DNA of 64,000 bases from Sphaerisporangium rhizosphaerae (GCF_042665155.1 NZ_JBHTCG010000033.1:38962-102961); one strand, 5' to 3'. Numbered from the stretch's first letter, positions 8,482 to 18,347 are shown. Notes: generated by a model from the letters alone, not told the origin. Numbers and translations: made by a program.

Positions 8482-11400
8482 CTACGACAGGGCGGCGGAG
8501 GTGGTCTCCAGAGCGTGGAGCCTGGCCCGGACGTCGTCGGCGCCCCCATGGCCCAGCTCGTCCAGACCGGCCAGCGCCCGCCGCAGGGCGCCGCGCGCCT
8601 TCTCCCGGCGGCCGGCCGCCAGGTGGGTCTCGCTCAGGCGGGTCAGCGTGTCGGACTCGGCGTACCGGATGCCGAACCGCCGGTACAGCTCCAGGGCCCG
8701 CTCGTAGCTCGCGGTCGCCTCCTCGTAGCGGCCCAGGTGGTGCAGGGCGTAGCCGATGCTGTCCAGCGTGTCGGCCTGGGCGTAGTGGTCGCCGAGACCC
8801 TCCAGCAGGGCCAGGGCGCGCCGGCAGTGGATCAGCGCATGCTCGTGGCGGCCCAGCAGGGCGTGGTACCACCCCACCGCGTTGAGCGAGGCGGCCTGGC
8901 CCGGACGGTGGCCCGCGACCAGGAACAACTGGTGGGCCCGCTGGGCGTGGATCAACGCGCTCTCGTACCTGCCGCGCAGTTCGAGCACCCAGCTGAGGAT
9001 GCGGTGGGTGTGCGCCTGCGCGACGACGTCCCCGGTGTCGGCGAACAGCTCCAGCGCGCGGTCCAGGTGGAGCATCGCCTCGTCGTGGCGGCCGAGGTGG
9101 GCCGCCGCGCGGGACAGGCCGCGGTGGGCGTAGGCCATGCCCGTGCGGTCGCCGAGGCGCTGCGCGGCATTGAGGGCGATGCGATGCGAGGCGGCGAGAT
9201 CATGCCAGTGCCCGCGCCGGCCGAGGAAGTGGGCCAACGCCCAGGCCAGCCGCCAGGCCGAGTCGTCCAGACCGGCGTCCGCGGCCGTCGCCACGACGGC
9301 GAGCAGCCCGATGTGCTCGATGGTCAGCCAGTCGGACGCCTCCTCCAGATCGGCCGGCTCGTCGGGGTGCACCCCGGGCGCGGGCGGCGGCAACGGGATC
9401 GCGTCGCGGTGCGAGGTGAACAGCCGGGCCGCCCGGTGCGCCGAGTGCAGGTAGTGGTCCACCATCCGCCGGACCGCCGCCCGCCGGTCGGCCTCGGTGT
9501 CCTCGGCCTCACCCCGCTCGGCGGCGTACGCGCGCAGCAGGTCGTGGCCGGTGTAACGGCCCGGGACGTGCTCGGTGAGCAGGTGCGCGCGGGTCAGCTC
9601 CGCCAGCGGCGCACGGGCCCGGCGGACGGGGACCCCCGCGAGCGCGGCGGCGGCCGAGACGCTGACGTCCGGGCCCGGATGCAGGGCCAGCAGGCGGAAC
9701 AGCCTCGCCGCGGGCGGGGTGAGCGCCTGGTAGGACCAGGAGAACACCGCGCCGACGTCCGCGCCGTCCGCGCCGGTGAAGGCGTCCAGGCTGCCATGGG
9801 CCGCGCGCAGCTCGGCCGCGATGGCGGCGAGCGGGAATGCCGGGTTGGTCGCCGCCCGCGCCGCCGCGATGGCCAGCGCGATCGGCAGGCGGGCGCACAG
9901 CGCGGTGATCTCCCGCACCGCCGCCGGCTCCGCGCTCACCCGGCCCGGGCTGAGCCGCAGCGCCAGGAACTCGCGGGCCTCGGCGTCCGACAGCGCCTCC
10001 AGCGTCAGCGAGCGGGCGCCCTCCCCGGCCACCAGCCCCGAGAGCCGGTGGCGGCTGGTGACGATGGCCAGGCAGCCGGGCGTGCCGGGAAGCAGCGGCC
10101 GGACCTGCTCTGAGTCGCGGGCGTTGTCCAGCAGCACGAGCACCCGCCGCTCGGCCAGCAGGCTCCGGTACCGTGCCGCGAGGACGTCCAGGCCGCTGGG
10201 CATGTCGCGCGCCGAGACGCCGAGCGCCCCGAGGAAGTGGCGAAGCACCTCGGAGGGGTCCTGTGGACCGCCGGGGCTGAAGCCGCGCAGGTTGACGTAG
10301 AGCTGGCCGTCGGGGAACCGGTGCGCGACGCGGTGGGCCCAGTGCACGGCCAGCGTGGTCTTGCCGATGCCGGCCATGCCGCCGATGGTGCTGATCACCG
10401 CGGTCGCCGGGGGGCCGTCCCCGCACGGGAGCAGGTCGTGCACGCCGGCCAGTTCGGCGCGCCGCCCGGCGAACGACGGCAGGTCCGCCGGCAACTGCGC
10501 CGGCCGCACCATCTCCCCGGCCTGCCCTGGTTGCCCGGTGGGCCCTGCACGCCCGGCCTGCTCGAGGTGTCCGGCGTCCCCGGCGTCCCCGCCGTCCCCG
10601 GGGTGCCCGGCGTCCCGGCCGGCCACGGACCCGCCGCCCGTGGAGGACGCGGGCCCCTGGTCACCGGCGGACGCGCTCGCGCCCGGCCCGGCCGCGGACG
10701 CGGGCCCGGCGGCGCCCGGAGCGGCGGACCCGCCCGGAGCGGCGGACCCGGCCGGCGGGGCAGGCCCGGACGACAGGAGAGAGCGCGCCGAGGCGCCGGG
10801 CGAGGGGGCCCGTGTCTCCTGGAGCACCCGCTCGTGGGCCGCGCGCAGGTCGGGCCCCGGGCTGATGCCGAGAGCCTCGTCCAGCCGGGTGTACATCGCT
10901 CGGTACACCTCCAGCGCTCCCGCGCGGTGGCCGGTGGCCGCCAGCACGAGCAGCAGCCGCGTGTGCAGGGGCTCGTCGAGCGGGTTGGCCTCGGCCGCCT
11001 GCTGGAGCCGCGGGACGAGCCGTGCCACCGAGCCCGCCCGCAGCGCGGTGTCGGCCGCCTCCTTGAGCACCTCCAGGTACTCCTGGTCCAGGGCCGAGAA
11101 CAGCGGGTGGACCCGTACCTCTTCGGAGACGCCGTCGGCGGCCGGCCCCCGCCACAGGTCGAGCGCCTCGGTCAGCAGGCTCGCCGCGGTCTCGTCGTCG
11201 GAGGCGGCGCGCGCCCGGCCGCTCAGGGCGCGGAAACGGAGCAGGTCCAGCGAGCGCTCGTCCAGATCGAGCCGGTAGCCGCCGCCGCTGCGCACCAGCC
11301 AGCGTCCGACCGCGCGCCGCGGCAGGCCGGGCTCCAGCAGGCGCCGCAGCGCCCCGATGTGCCGCTGGACGACGTTGACCGCGCTCTCGGGCGGGTCGTG

Positions 11401-11589
11401 TCTCCAGAGGATGTCGACGATCTCGGCCAGCCCGGTGGGACGGCCCGCCCGGGCGAGCAGGACCGAAAGCACCTCGCGCTGCTTCGGCGGCCCGAGCGCC
11501 ATCTCTTCGTCACCCCGCCAGGCGAGTACGGGCCCGAGGACCGCGAACCGCACCCGACCGCTGGGCGTCATCTCCGATTCCAATGGCAC
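8482..11589 (-). CDS. SARP/AfsR-type regulator with NB-ARC and TPR domains
   Basis: 1035 residues. GTG at 11589 is preferred because AGGGG lies 4 nt upstream; an ATG six codons later has no proper site. Order: OmpR-like winged helix (about 10-95), bacterial transcriptional activation domain (100-245), a low-complexity Gly/Ala/Pro linker (255-345), NB-ARC ATPase with Walker A GMAGIGKTT (Lys410) and Walker B RVLVLLDNARD, then TPR repeats to the end. AfsR-type proteins activate secondary metabolism or differentiation genes. No biosynthetic cluster is visible here; the neighbouring type VII secretion genes are the nearest possible targets, but nothing proves this. Confidence 0.9.
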   Translation of the reverse strand: MPLESEMTPSGRVRFAVLGPVLAWRGDEEMALGPPKQREVLSVLLARAGRPTGLAEIVDILWRHDPPESAVNVVQRHIGALRRLLEPGLPRRAVGRWLVRSGGGYRLDLDERSLDLLRFRALSGRARAASDDETAASLLTEALDLWRGPAADGVSEEVRVHPLFSALDQEYLEVLKEAADTALRAGSVARLVPRLQQAAEANPLDEPLHTRLLLVLAATGHRAGALEVYRAMYTRLDEALGISPGPDLRAAHERVLQETRAPSPGASARSLLSSGPAPPAGSAAPGGSAAPGAAGPASAAGPGASASAGDQGPASSTGGGSVAGRDAGHPGDGGDAGDAGHLEQAGRAGPTGQPGQAGEMVRPAQLPADLPSFAGRRAELAGVHDLLPCGDGPPATAVISTIGGMAGIGKTTLAVHWAHRVAHRFPDGQLYVNLRGFSPGGPQDPSEVLRHFLGALGVSARDMPSGLDVLAARYRSLLAERRVLVLLDNARDSEQVRPLLPGTPGCLAIVTSRHRLSGLVAGEGARSLTLEALSDAEAREFLALRLSPGRVSAEPAAVREITALCARLPIALAIAAARAATNPAFPLAAIAAELRAAHGSLDAFTGADGADVGAVFSWSYQALTPPAARLFRLLALHPGPDVSVSAAAALAGVPVRRARAPLAELTRAHLLTEHVPGRYTGHDLLRAYAAERGEAEDTEADRRAAVRRMVDHYLHSAHRAARLFTSHRDAIPLPPPAPGVHPDEPADLEEASDWLTIEHIGLLAVVATAADAGLDDSAWRLAWALAHFLGRRGHWHDLAASHRIALNAAQRLGDRTGMAYAHRGLSRAAAHLGRHDEAMLHLDRALELFADTGDVVAQAHTHRILSWVLELRGRYESALIHAQRAHQLFLVAGHRPGQAASLNAVGWYHALLGRHEHALIHCRRALALLEGLGDHYAQADTLDSIGYALHHLGRYEEATASYERALELYRRFGIRYAESDTLTRLSETHLAAGRREKARGALRRALAGLDELGHGGADDVRARLHALETTSAALS

Positions 11590-11721
11590 AGTACCCCTGA
11601 CCTGCCACGTTCTTGACGATCATCATGGACGCGGCCATGCGCGTCACTTTCGTCAAGTATGGGAGATGGAGGAGTATGGCCGTGCAGAAATAGATTCTGG
11701 TTCGGTAAGAACGGCCCGGCT

Positions 11722-12336
11722 CTATCCCCCGGCGGGCAGGAACCGGAACGTCCCGCTGATCGCGTCGAACAACGCGTAGACCTCCGCCTCCAGCGGGAGG
11801 TTGGGGCTGGCGCAGGTGATGATCAGATAGTCGCGCTCGGCGCCCGGAAGCGGCACCACGGTGTGCATGGTGAGCATCCGCACGGAAAGTTCGGTGGTGA
11901 AGGAGGCGTCCTCGGTGCCGGTGATCCTGGCCACCTGCCCGATGTCGGGCAGGGTGACGGTGGACACCTTCCGGTCGGCGGGCGTCCTGTCGGCGCCCGG
12001 CCCGGACGCGGCGGGCGCCAACTGGGCGGTCAGCACCGGCAGCGTCAGCTCGCGGCCCGGCGGCACGGTGACGGCGAACACCATGGTGTACCCCATGAAG
12101 AGCCCGTCGTCGAACATCGTCGCCGTGCCGGCGGCGAACAGCGCGCCGCGGCGGCGCGCTGCCCTGGCGACCTCGCGGGCCTGGCGGAACAGGTCGTTGA
12201 TCGCCGCCTTCTCCCGCACGCCGTTGGTCATGGCGAGGGCGGCGGCGCGGGTCTCGGCGAGCGCGTCGCCCGAGACGTCGAGATCCGCCCAGGAGTCGGG
12301 CACGTCGAGGACGAAACGGTCGACGGGGGCGATCAT
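11722..12336 (-). CDS. Conserved hypothetical protein of the type VII locus
   Basis: 204 residues from the ATG at 12336, which overlaps the stop of the preceding small gene as ATGA, indicating translational coupling. No signal peptide or membrane segment is evident. The N-terminal third is helical and the rest looks beta-rich with a hydrophobic C-terminal stretch. I do not recognise a domain. Coupling to a WXG100-like gene and position beside EccC suggest a cytosolic accessory or chaperone-like role in secretion; this is guilt by association. Confidence 0.7.
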   Translation of the reverse strand: MIAPVDRFVLDVPDSWADLDVSGDALAETRAAALAMTNGVREKAAINDLFRQAREVARAARRRGALFAAGTATMFDDGLFMGYTMVFAVTVPPGRELTLPVLTAQLAPAASGPGADRTPADRKVSTVTLPDIGQVARITGTEDASFTTELSVRMLTMHTVVPLPGAERDYLIITCASPNLPLEAEVYALFDAISGTFRFLPAGG

Positions 12337-12611
12337 TTGGCGTCCAGGTGGGCCACGGCCTTCTGGTCGGTCTCGTTCATCTGCTGCACGATCTGGTCGA
12401 CGGCCTTCTTGATCGTCTCGCACTGGTGGTGGAGCTGGATGCGCCCGTCCTTCCAGCGCTTCTCGAAGTGCTCGCCCTGGTCGATCAGCGGGGAGCCCAG
12501 GGCGCGATCCAGGTCGATGCCCGACTTGTCGGTGTCGATGTGGTCCAGTACCGAGCCCAGCGCCCGCGACACCTGCTCCAGCTCGTCATCCGGAATATCG
12601 ATTTTGGCCAT
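12333..12611 (-). CDS. Small WXG100-like (ESX-type) protein
   Basis: 92 residues from the ATG at 12611, with GGGGGG 4 nt upstream. The protein is acidic and helical: MAKIDIPDDELEQ, a hinge around WKDG, then a second helix rich in Gln and charged residues. Size, helix-turn-helix plan and a Trp near the turn fit the ESX substrate superfamily, though the motif is W-x-x-G rather than W-x-G. It is coupled to the next gene by ATGA and lies near a type VII ATPase. It may pair with the other small protein at 18054-18347 or act as a secreted substrate. Confidence 0.6.
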   Translation of the reverse strand: MAKIDIPDDELEQVSRALGSVLDHIDTDKSGIDLDRALGSPLIDQGEHFEKRWKDGRIQLHHQCETIKKAVDQIVQQMNETDQKAVAHLDAK

Positions 12612-12709
12612 CGTGCCCCCCGGGCGGATCTCTTCTCCTCGGTACCGCGTACCGTCTGCTCCCTGCACACGTAGCCAGGCACCCGGAAGGTTCACACTCG
12701 GGCACCGTT

Positions 12710-13459
12710 TTGAACCCTTCGGACCGTTCGCCTCGTGTTCCGCGAGTGAGATTCCAAAGCAACCCCCGCCCGGCCGGCCGGGCGGGCGTCCGCGCGCTGG
12801 CCGTGGCCGTCGCCCTGTGCGGCCTTACCGGCGCGGCCGGCTGTGGCAAGGTCATCAGCATCGGCGACGCCCCCGCCTCCTCCGCCCCGGCCCCCGCCCC
12901 GCCGGCCTCCTCGGCGCCGCCCGCCTCGGACCCGGCCCCGTCCGCTCCCGCGGGCACGGACGGCGCAGGCGGCCAGGAGTTCGGCCCCGGCGGCCCGCTG
13001 CAACTCGTCAACGGATCGGCCGCGGACAACGGCGCGAGCGGTAACGGCGGGACGGTGACCGGGGACGCGGTCCAGGAGCAGCCCCCGGTCTGGGTCCAGC
13101 TCACCGGCGTCCGCTCCCGCACACTGGACGCCCACGTCGTGGACGTCAACCAGTCGACCCTCTACCGGTTCGACAAGGATTCGGCGGACCCGTCCCGCTC
13201 CACCTGCGAAGGCGACTGCGCCGTCACCTGGCCGCCCGTCACGATCAAGCTGGGCGGCAAGGTGTACGTCCGAGGCGTGCGGCCCGCGGACGTCGGGGCG
13301 ATCCGGCGCGGCGACGGCCGTATCCAGATCACCATCGGCGGCTGGCCGGTCTACCGCTTCGCCAAGGACCAGCGCCCCGGCGACGAGAAGGGCCAGGGGG
13401 TCGGCGGCACCTGGTTCGCCGTCGCCCTCGACGGCTCCAAGGCGAACCCCGTCAAGTGA
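12710..13459 (+). CDS. Lipoprotein with secreted-repeat (Lipoprotein_15) domains
   Basis: 249 residues if translation begins at TTG 12710; a GTG at 12746 is an alternative, and neither has a well-placed ribosome site. A hydrophobic segment ends in the lipobox LTGAAGC, then a Pro/Ala/Ser linker. The C-terminal half has two copies of the repeat seen in actinobacterial lipoproteins of unknown function (PF03640): TLYRFDKDSADPS with CEGDCAVTWPP, and WPVYRFAKDQRPGD with GTWFAV. Anchored outside the membrane; family function is unknown, with suggested links to heme or redox chemistry. It converges on the EccC gene. Confidence 0.8.
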   Translation: MNPSDRSPRVPRVRFQSNPRPAGRAGVRALAVAVALCGLTGAAGCGKVISIGDAPASSAPAPAPPASSAPPASDPAPSAPAGTDGAGGQEFGPGGPLQLVNGSAADNGASGNGGTVTGDAVQEQPPVWVQLTGVRSRTLDAHVVDVNQSTLYRFDKDSADPSRSTCEGDCAVTWPPVTIKLGGKVYVRGVRPADVGAIRRGDGRIQITIGGWPVYRFAKDQRPGDEKGQGVGGTWFAVALDGSKANPVK

Positions 13460-13500
13460 GCCCCCGGCCGGTGCCGCGAGAACGGGCCGGCCGCGACATG

Positions 13501-13545
13501 GCGGTGGGGCGGGTCAGGGAGATCGTCCCGGACCCGCCCCACCGC
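13501..13545. terminator. Bidirectional terminator between convergent genes
   Basis: A perfect 15-bp stem (13501-13515 with 13531-13545) encloses a 15-nt loop that itself can pair GGGA with TCCC. It lies between the ends of the lipoprotein gene and the EccC gene, so it can serve both strands. Confidence 0.8.
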
Positions 13546-13570
13546 GTTCGACGGGCGGTTCGCGCCGCCG

Positions 13571-16500
13571 TCAGCCGGCGGGCGCCGTATACGGCGCCTG
13601 CACGGTGGTCAATGTGCCGTCTCCGAGGTGGAGCAGGCCGCGCCCCGGCTGCGGCGCGCGGCCGACCAGGCCGCGGGTGAGCCGCACCCCGATCACCTCG
13701 CCGTCGCTGAGGCCCTGCGGGGACAGCAGCATCCCGGACCGGTTCCGCTTGACCTGCCCCACCCATCCGGCGAGCCCGAGTGACAGCGCCTCGGCGTTGC
13801 CCGCCAGCACCAGACCCCAGCCGTTCCCCGCGCCGCCGCGGGCGAGCAGCGACAGGTCGGCGTCGATCTCCGACTGCATGAACAGCTCCGCGTCGTCCAC
13901 GATGATCACCGCGTTGTCCTCCGGGACGTCGCCGAGCGCCGCGCGGAAGTCCGCGACCGTGACCTCCGCGTCGGTGAAGACGGCCCGCACGCCCGGCGTC
14001 CCCGCGAGGTCGCGCAGCGGCGAACGGCGCGGCGCGAGGATGATCACGCCCGTCCCCTGTTCCAGCAGCGAGCGCGCCACGGTGACCAGCGCGGTGCTGC
14101 GGCCGGTCCGGGGCGGCCCGGCGATGACGAACGTCGGGACGTCGGCCAGGTCGGGGCCGAGGGCGGTCAGCGTGTCCCCGCCGATGGCGACGAGCGGGCG
14201 CATCGGCCCGTGGGCGGCGCGCAGCGCCGAGGCGCTCTCGTAGGTGATCCGGTCGGGCAGCAGGTCCAGCCGGATCGGCCGCCGCGACCGCGGGACGTCG
14301 GCCTCGCGGGCGGTCAGCTCCCCGCCGAGGGCCGTGAGGATGGACGCCTGGGCGGTTCCCGACAGGTCGGGCCCGAGGACGGCGATCTGCACCTCGCTGG
14401 TGTCCTGCACCCGGATGCCGCGGCCCGGAGGCGGGTCGGAGGGCGCCGACCGGGAGCTGAGGCCGACCGAGGAGTAGTCGGCGCGGTCGTTCAGCCGCAG
14501 GACGATCTTGTCCTCGGTGGTGCCCGCGTACCGGCCCGAGCCGAGGATACGGTCGCCGGCCAGCACGACGTGCAGCCCCACCCCGGCGCCGTCGCGCAGC
14601 AGACGCAGCATGCGCTCCAGGTAGCTGCCGTTGTCGTAGCTGCTGAACTCCCGCTCGAACACCTCGAACCGGTCCACCATGAGCACGATGTGCGGCGGCC
14701 GTTCGCCGGGGGGCGCCATCCGCCGGTACTCCGCCAGGTCGGCCGTGCCGCGGGCGCCGAGCAGCGACTGGCGGGCGGTCAGCTCCGCGGTGAGCCGGTC
14801 CAGCAGGCGCCCCAGACGCTCGATCTGGTTGCGGTCCACGACCGCTCCGCAGTGCGGCAGCGCGGTGAGCGCGTTCAGGGCGCCGTTGCCGCAGTCGATG
14901 CCGTACATGTGCACGTCGTCGGCCCCGTGGGCGGAGGCCAGCCCGGCGGCCAGCGTGCGCAGAGTCTGGGAGCGCCCGCTGCGCGGGGAGCCGATGACGT
15001 GCAGGTGCCCGGAACGGTCGAGGTCCAGCACCAGCGGGCGCCGCGCCTGGTCGGCGGGCAGGTCGATCAGGCCGTAGTTGACCGGCGGCAGCACCGCGTC
15101 CCGGTCGTCGCGCGGCTTGGGCCCGGCGGGCGGCGCCCACTCCAGCACCTCGGGCAGCGGCGGCAGCCACGGGCTGGGCTGGGCGGGCACACCCGTCGCC
15201 CGCGCGGCGTCCGCGATGGTCCCCACCAGCACGGCGAGGTCGGTGATGGCCTCCTGCGCGTCCGCCGCGTTCTTGGCGCGGACGGCCGGCGGCAGCGGGC
15301 CGCCGAGCTCCGGCCAGCCGACGCCCCGCGCGCGCACCCTCACCTCGGTGGAGGCCACCACTGAGCCGGCCGGCCGGCGCCCGCCCACCCGTCCCGCCTG
15401 GAACGGCAGCAGCGCCGAAGGCCCGAGCCGCGCGAACGCGCGGCCGGGCGTGCCGGGGGAGATGGCGCCGGAGTCGGGCGCGTCGATGATGTCGCGGCTC
15501 TCGGTGCCGTCGGTCGTGCGCAGCGCGATCCGCAGGTTGGTGTTGGCGCGGATGTCGGCCGTCACCGCCCCGCTCGGCCGCTGGGTGGCGAGCACCAGGT
15601 GGATGCCGAGCGACCGTCCGCGCTGGGCGATGTTGACCAGGCCGGAGACGAAGTCCGGCAGTTCCCTGGCCATAGAGGCGAACTCGTCGATCACCAGGAG
15701 CAGGCGGGGCAGCGCGGCCAGGACATCGCCGCCACGCGTCCGCTTGTCCAGATAATCCTCGATGTCCTTCGCGCCCGCCTCGGCCAGCAGATGCTCCCGG
15801 CGACGCAGCTCCGCGCCCAGGGAGACCAGAGCGCGTTCCACCAGGTGGGTGTCCAGGTCGGTGACCAGACCGACGGTGTGCGGCAGGTCGGCGCACTCGG
15901 CGAAGGCGCTGCCGCCCTTGTAGTCGACCAGCACGAACGTCATCTCGTCAGGGCGGTTGACGACGGCGAGGGTGGCCACCAGGGTCTGCAGCAGCTCGGA
16001 CTTGCCGGCGCCGGTCGTCCCGGCTATCAGCGCGTGCGGGCCGTCCCGCACCAGGTCCACCGAGAAGTCCCCGTCGTAGCCGGCGCCCAGGACGGCCCGC
16101 GTGCTCCGCCCCGCCAGCGCCCACCCGGCCGAGATCGCCTCGGACGTGGGCGGCTCGATGCCCAGCAGGTCCAGCAGCCGCACCGAGCCGGGAAGGGCGC
16201 TCTCGTCGGTGTCGCCGACGCCCCGCAACGGCGCGAGCGCGCGGGCGAGCCGCTCGTACCAGCCACGCTCGGGAAAGTCCACGCGCACGTTCTCCGGCGC
16301 CGCGCCCTGCGCGGTCCGCACCTGGACGCCGTCCTCCTCGACGGCGACCACCGCCGCGCACTCCTCCGGCAGCGACCGCTCCTCGCGGTCCACGCAGATC
16401 GTGTAGACGCCGACGGCGGGGCCGTCGCGCAGCAGGCCGACCACTCCGGGAAGCGAACGCGCCCGGCGGGCCTGGTTGAGGACGACGAGGATGTCGGGCG

Positions 16501-17956
16501 AACCCGCCGCCCCGCCGCGCTGCGCGTCCGCCCCGGCCGCCGCGCGCGACGCCACGAGCTGCCCGAGCTCGCCGATGCGGCGGGCCATCGAATCGCTGGT
16601 GCTGCCCACCAGCGCGTAGGCGTCCTCGCCCTGCGGCTGGCAGTGCGGCAGCCAGCGCACCCACGACCAGGCGTCCTCGCCGTCCGGTCCGGCCAGCACG
16701 ACGATGCGCAGGTCGGACGGGCTGTGCAGCGCCGCGGCCTGCGCGGTCATCCAGCCCGCGAGGTTCGCCGCGTCCTGGCCGGCGACGCCCGTCACCCCGG
16801 AGCCGCGCAACGGGATCGCCACGGGCACCTGGGTCAGCCAGGGCGTCGTGGTGCGGCGGTACTCCTCCAGGGTCGGGTCCTCGACGCTCAGCGAGGACGG
16901 CAGATCGGCGGTGCCCACCCGCACGTCTAGGAAGTCGGGGTCGCGCCACCTGCGCTCCCACAGCCGCTCGGACGGCGACGAGGCCGTCTGCAGCAGCGAC
17001 GCCGGGTCGGGCAGCGACAGGCGCAGCGCGTTCTGCTCGCGCAGCACCGCGTCATCCACGGCGGCGCGCACGCGCGCCATGGACGCCTCGTGCTCGCGCA
17101 GCTTCTCCTGATAGCTCGCCTGCGTCTGCTTGCGCCCGCCGAACTGGGTCAGCAGCGCGCCGAGCGGCGACAGCAGGGCGAGGAACACGAACGACCAGCG
17201 GCCGGTGGTCAGGATGGCGACCAGCGCGCCGCCCACCGGCACCAGCAGGATCGGCAGCAGCGGGATCGGCCGCTTCTCCAGCTTGGTCGGCGCGGTGGGC
17301 AGCCGGAACCGGCCGCCGCCTCCGGACGGCCGGAACCGCGGCGGCCGGTTGAACTCAAGGCCCAGGCCGTCCGCCGCCGGGGTCAGCGGCACTCGCCTGC
17401 TCACCGGGACGGCGAGCTCCAGCAGGCTGTCGCCCGCGGTGAGCTGACTGCCCTCCGGCCAGGTCGCCGTCCCCGACAGCTCCTTGCCGTCTAGCGACGC
17501 CTGGCCGTGCGCCGTCACCTCCACGGTGCCGTCCACCCGCACCCGCGCCCGGGCCGCGATCGGCGGCGCCCCGGCCGACAGCCGGACGCGGCAGGCGGCC
17601 CCGCCGCTGATCTCGTAGTCGCCGGGCGGCAGCCGGAAGGACGTCCCGGCCGCCGGCCCGCTGACCACGCGCAACTCGGCCAGGCCCTCAGGCTCCCGCT
17701 CCCCGGGAACGGGGACGTCGAGCCCGAGGTCCATGCCGTCACGGACACCGGCCGCGTACAGGGTGGCCGCCGGATCGACCGGCTCGGCGCCGATGTAGAG
17801 CACCGGGCCCGCCGTCCTGGCGTGGCCGCCGAGGTCGACGGCGCTCGCCAGTTCCGCGGCCAGTCGCCCCACCGGCGCGGAAGGGTCGGTGTCCACGGTG
17901 ACGGCCGTGGAGACCTCCATGTCCAGTGGGGTCCGGACGCTTACGTTCAGACGCAC
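13571..17956 (-). CDS. Type VII secretion FtsK/SpoIIIE ATPase, EccC/EssC-like
   Basis: 1461 residues, GTG start at 17956. Residues 1-70 look ubiquitin-like and 90-200 FHA-like, the N-terminal plan of firmicute EssC. Two membrane helices follow (about 235-280; PIPLLPILLVPVGGALVAIL and WSFVFLALLSPLGALL). Three FtsK domains come next. The first has Walker A GTTGAGKSE (Lys652) and Walker B LLLVIDEFAS. The second (GSPRSGRSQ) and third (GPPRTGRST) have Arg in place of the Walker Lys and weak Walker B motifs, so only the first looks catalytic. It would drive export of WXG100-type substrates. No eccB, eccD, eccE or mycosin lies in this window. Confidence 0.9.
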   Translation of the reverse strand: MRLNVSVRTPLDMEVSTAVTVDTDPSAPVGRLAAELASAVDLGGHARTAGPVLYIGAEPVDPAATLYAAGVRDGMDLGLDVPVPGEREPEGLAELRVVSGPAAGTSFRLPPGDYEISGGAACRVRLSAGAPPIAARARVRVDGTVEVTAHGQASLDGKELSGTATWPEGSQLTAGDSLLELAVPVSRRVPLTPAADGLGLEFNRPPRFRPSGGGGRFRLPTAPTKLEKRPIPLLPILLVPVGGALVAILTTGRWSFVFLALLSPLGALLTQFGGRKQTQASYQEKLREHEASMARVRAAVDDAVLREQNALRLSLPDPASLLQTASSPSERLWERRWRDPDFLDVRVGTADLPSSLSVEDPTLEEYRRTTTPWLTQVPVAIPLRGSGVTGVAGQDAANLAGWMTAQAAALHSPSDLRIVVLAGPDGEDAWSWVRWLPHCQPQGEDAYALVGSTSDSMARRIGELGQLVASRAAAGADAQRGGAAGSPDILVVLNQARRARSLPGVVGLLRDGPAVGVYTICVDREERSLPEECAAVVAVEEDGVQVRTAQGAAPENVRVDFPERGWYERLARALAPLRGVGDTDESALPGSVRLLDLLGIEPPTSEAISAGWALAGRSTRAVLGAGYDGDFSVDLVRDGPHALIAGTTGAGKSELLQTLVATLAVVNRPDEMTFVLVDYKGGSAFAECADLPHTVGLVTDLDTHLVERALVSLGAELRRREHLLAEAGAKDIEDYLDKRTRGGDVLAALPRLLLVIDEFASMARELPDFVSGLVNIAQRGRSLGIHLVLATQRPSGAVTADIRANTNLRIALRTTDGTESRDIIDAPDSGAISPGTPGRAFARLGPSALLPFQAGRVGGRRPAGSVVASTEVRVRARGVGWPELGGPLPPAVRAKNAADAQEAITDLAVLVGTIADAARATGVPAQPSPWLPPLPEVLEWAPPAGPKPRDDRDAVLPPVNYGLIDLPADQARRPLVLDLDRSGHLHVIGSPRSGRSQTLRTLAAGLASAHGADDVHMYGIDCGNGALNALTALPHCGAVVDRNQIERLGRLLDRLTAELTARQSLLGARGTADLAEYRRMAPPGERPPHIVLMVDRFEVFEREFSSYDNGSYLERMLRLLRDGAGVGLHVVLAGDRILGSGRYAGTTEDKIVLRLNDRADYSSVGLSSRSAPSDPPPGRGIRVQDTSEVQIAVLGPDLSGTAQASILTALGGELTAREADVPRSRRPIRLDLLPDRITYESASALRAAHGPMRPLVAIGGDTLTALGPDLADVPTFVIAGPPRTGRSTALVTVARSLLEQGTGVIILAPRRSPLRDLAGTPGVRAVFTDAEVTVADFRAALGDVPEDNAVIIVDDAELFMQSEIDADLSLLARGGAGNGWGLVLAGNAEALSLGLAGWVGQVKRNRSGMLLSPQGLSDGEVIGVRLTRGLVGRAPQPGRGLLHLGDGTLTTVQAPYTAPAG

Positions 17957-17991
17957 GGTGATCGAGTCCCTTGTGCGAAGCGGACGGGTGA

Positions 17992-18011
17992 GGGCCGGCG
18001 GTGGCCGGCCC
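17992..18011 (-). terminator. Hairpin between WXG100 gene and EccC gene
   Basis: An 8-bp perfect stem (GGGCCGGC, 17992-17999, with 18004-18011) and 4-nt loop lie in the 97-bp gap. It has no T run. It could let the abundant small substrate be expressed above the downstream ATPase by attenuation. Confidence 0.4.
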
Positions 18012-18053
18012 GGGGACGGGGCCGCCGCGGCATGGCGCCGTGGCGGCCGGCCG

Positions 18054-18347
18054 TCAGGACAGGTTCGAGCCGAGCTGGTCGTCGGTCTGCGAGAACGCCT
18101 CGCCGACGGCCTTCACGTACTGGCCGATGCCCTGGAGCGACTGGTTCACCGAGTCGAAGCCCTTGGCGAACTCGTCGAAGAAGGGCTGGAACTTCTGCTG
18201 CGCGGCCGGGGTGCTGTACCCCTGCGCCAGCAGGTTCTGGATCTTGCCGCGGACCTCGCTGAGCTTGTCCTGGAGCTGCGAGAAGTCGTTGAGCAGCGCC
18301 GCCGAGGTGGAGGCGGTCTCGTCGGAGTTGACGGTGAAGTTGGGCAT
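18054..18347 (-). CDS. WXG100-family (ESX-type) secreted protein lacking the WXG tripeptide
   Basis: 97 residues, ATG with AGGAGAG upstream. Two long amphipathic helices are joined by a turn at residues 42-48. Where family members have W-x-G this protein has GYSTPAAQQKF: an aromatic Tyr stands in for Trp but the Gly is missing. The second helix (FFDEFAKGFDSVNQSLQGI) fits the family. It would form a helical-hairpin dimer exported by the adjacent EccC-like ATPase, whose gene starts 97 bp downstream. Assignment rests on length, fold pattern and neighbours. Confidence 0.75.
   Translation of the reverse strand: MPNFTVNSDETASTSAALLNDFSQLQDKLSEVRGKIQNLLAQGYSTPAAQQKFQPFFDEFAKGFDSVNQSLQGIGQYVKAVGEAFSQTDDQLGSNLS

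Noticed and set aside
8482..11589. Antibiotic gene cluster implied by the SARP regulator
   Set aside because: No polyketide, peptide synthetase or tailoring set lies nearby; the ABM protein at 28440 is isolated.
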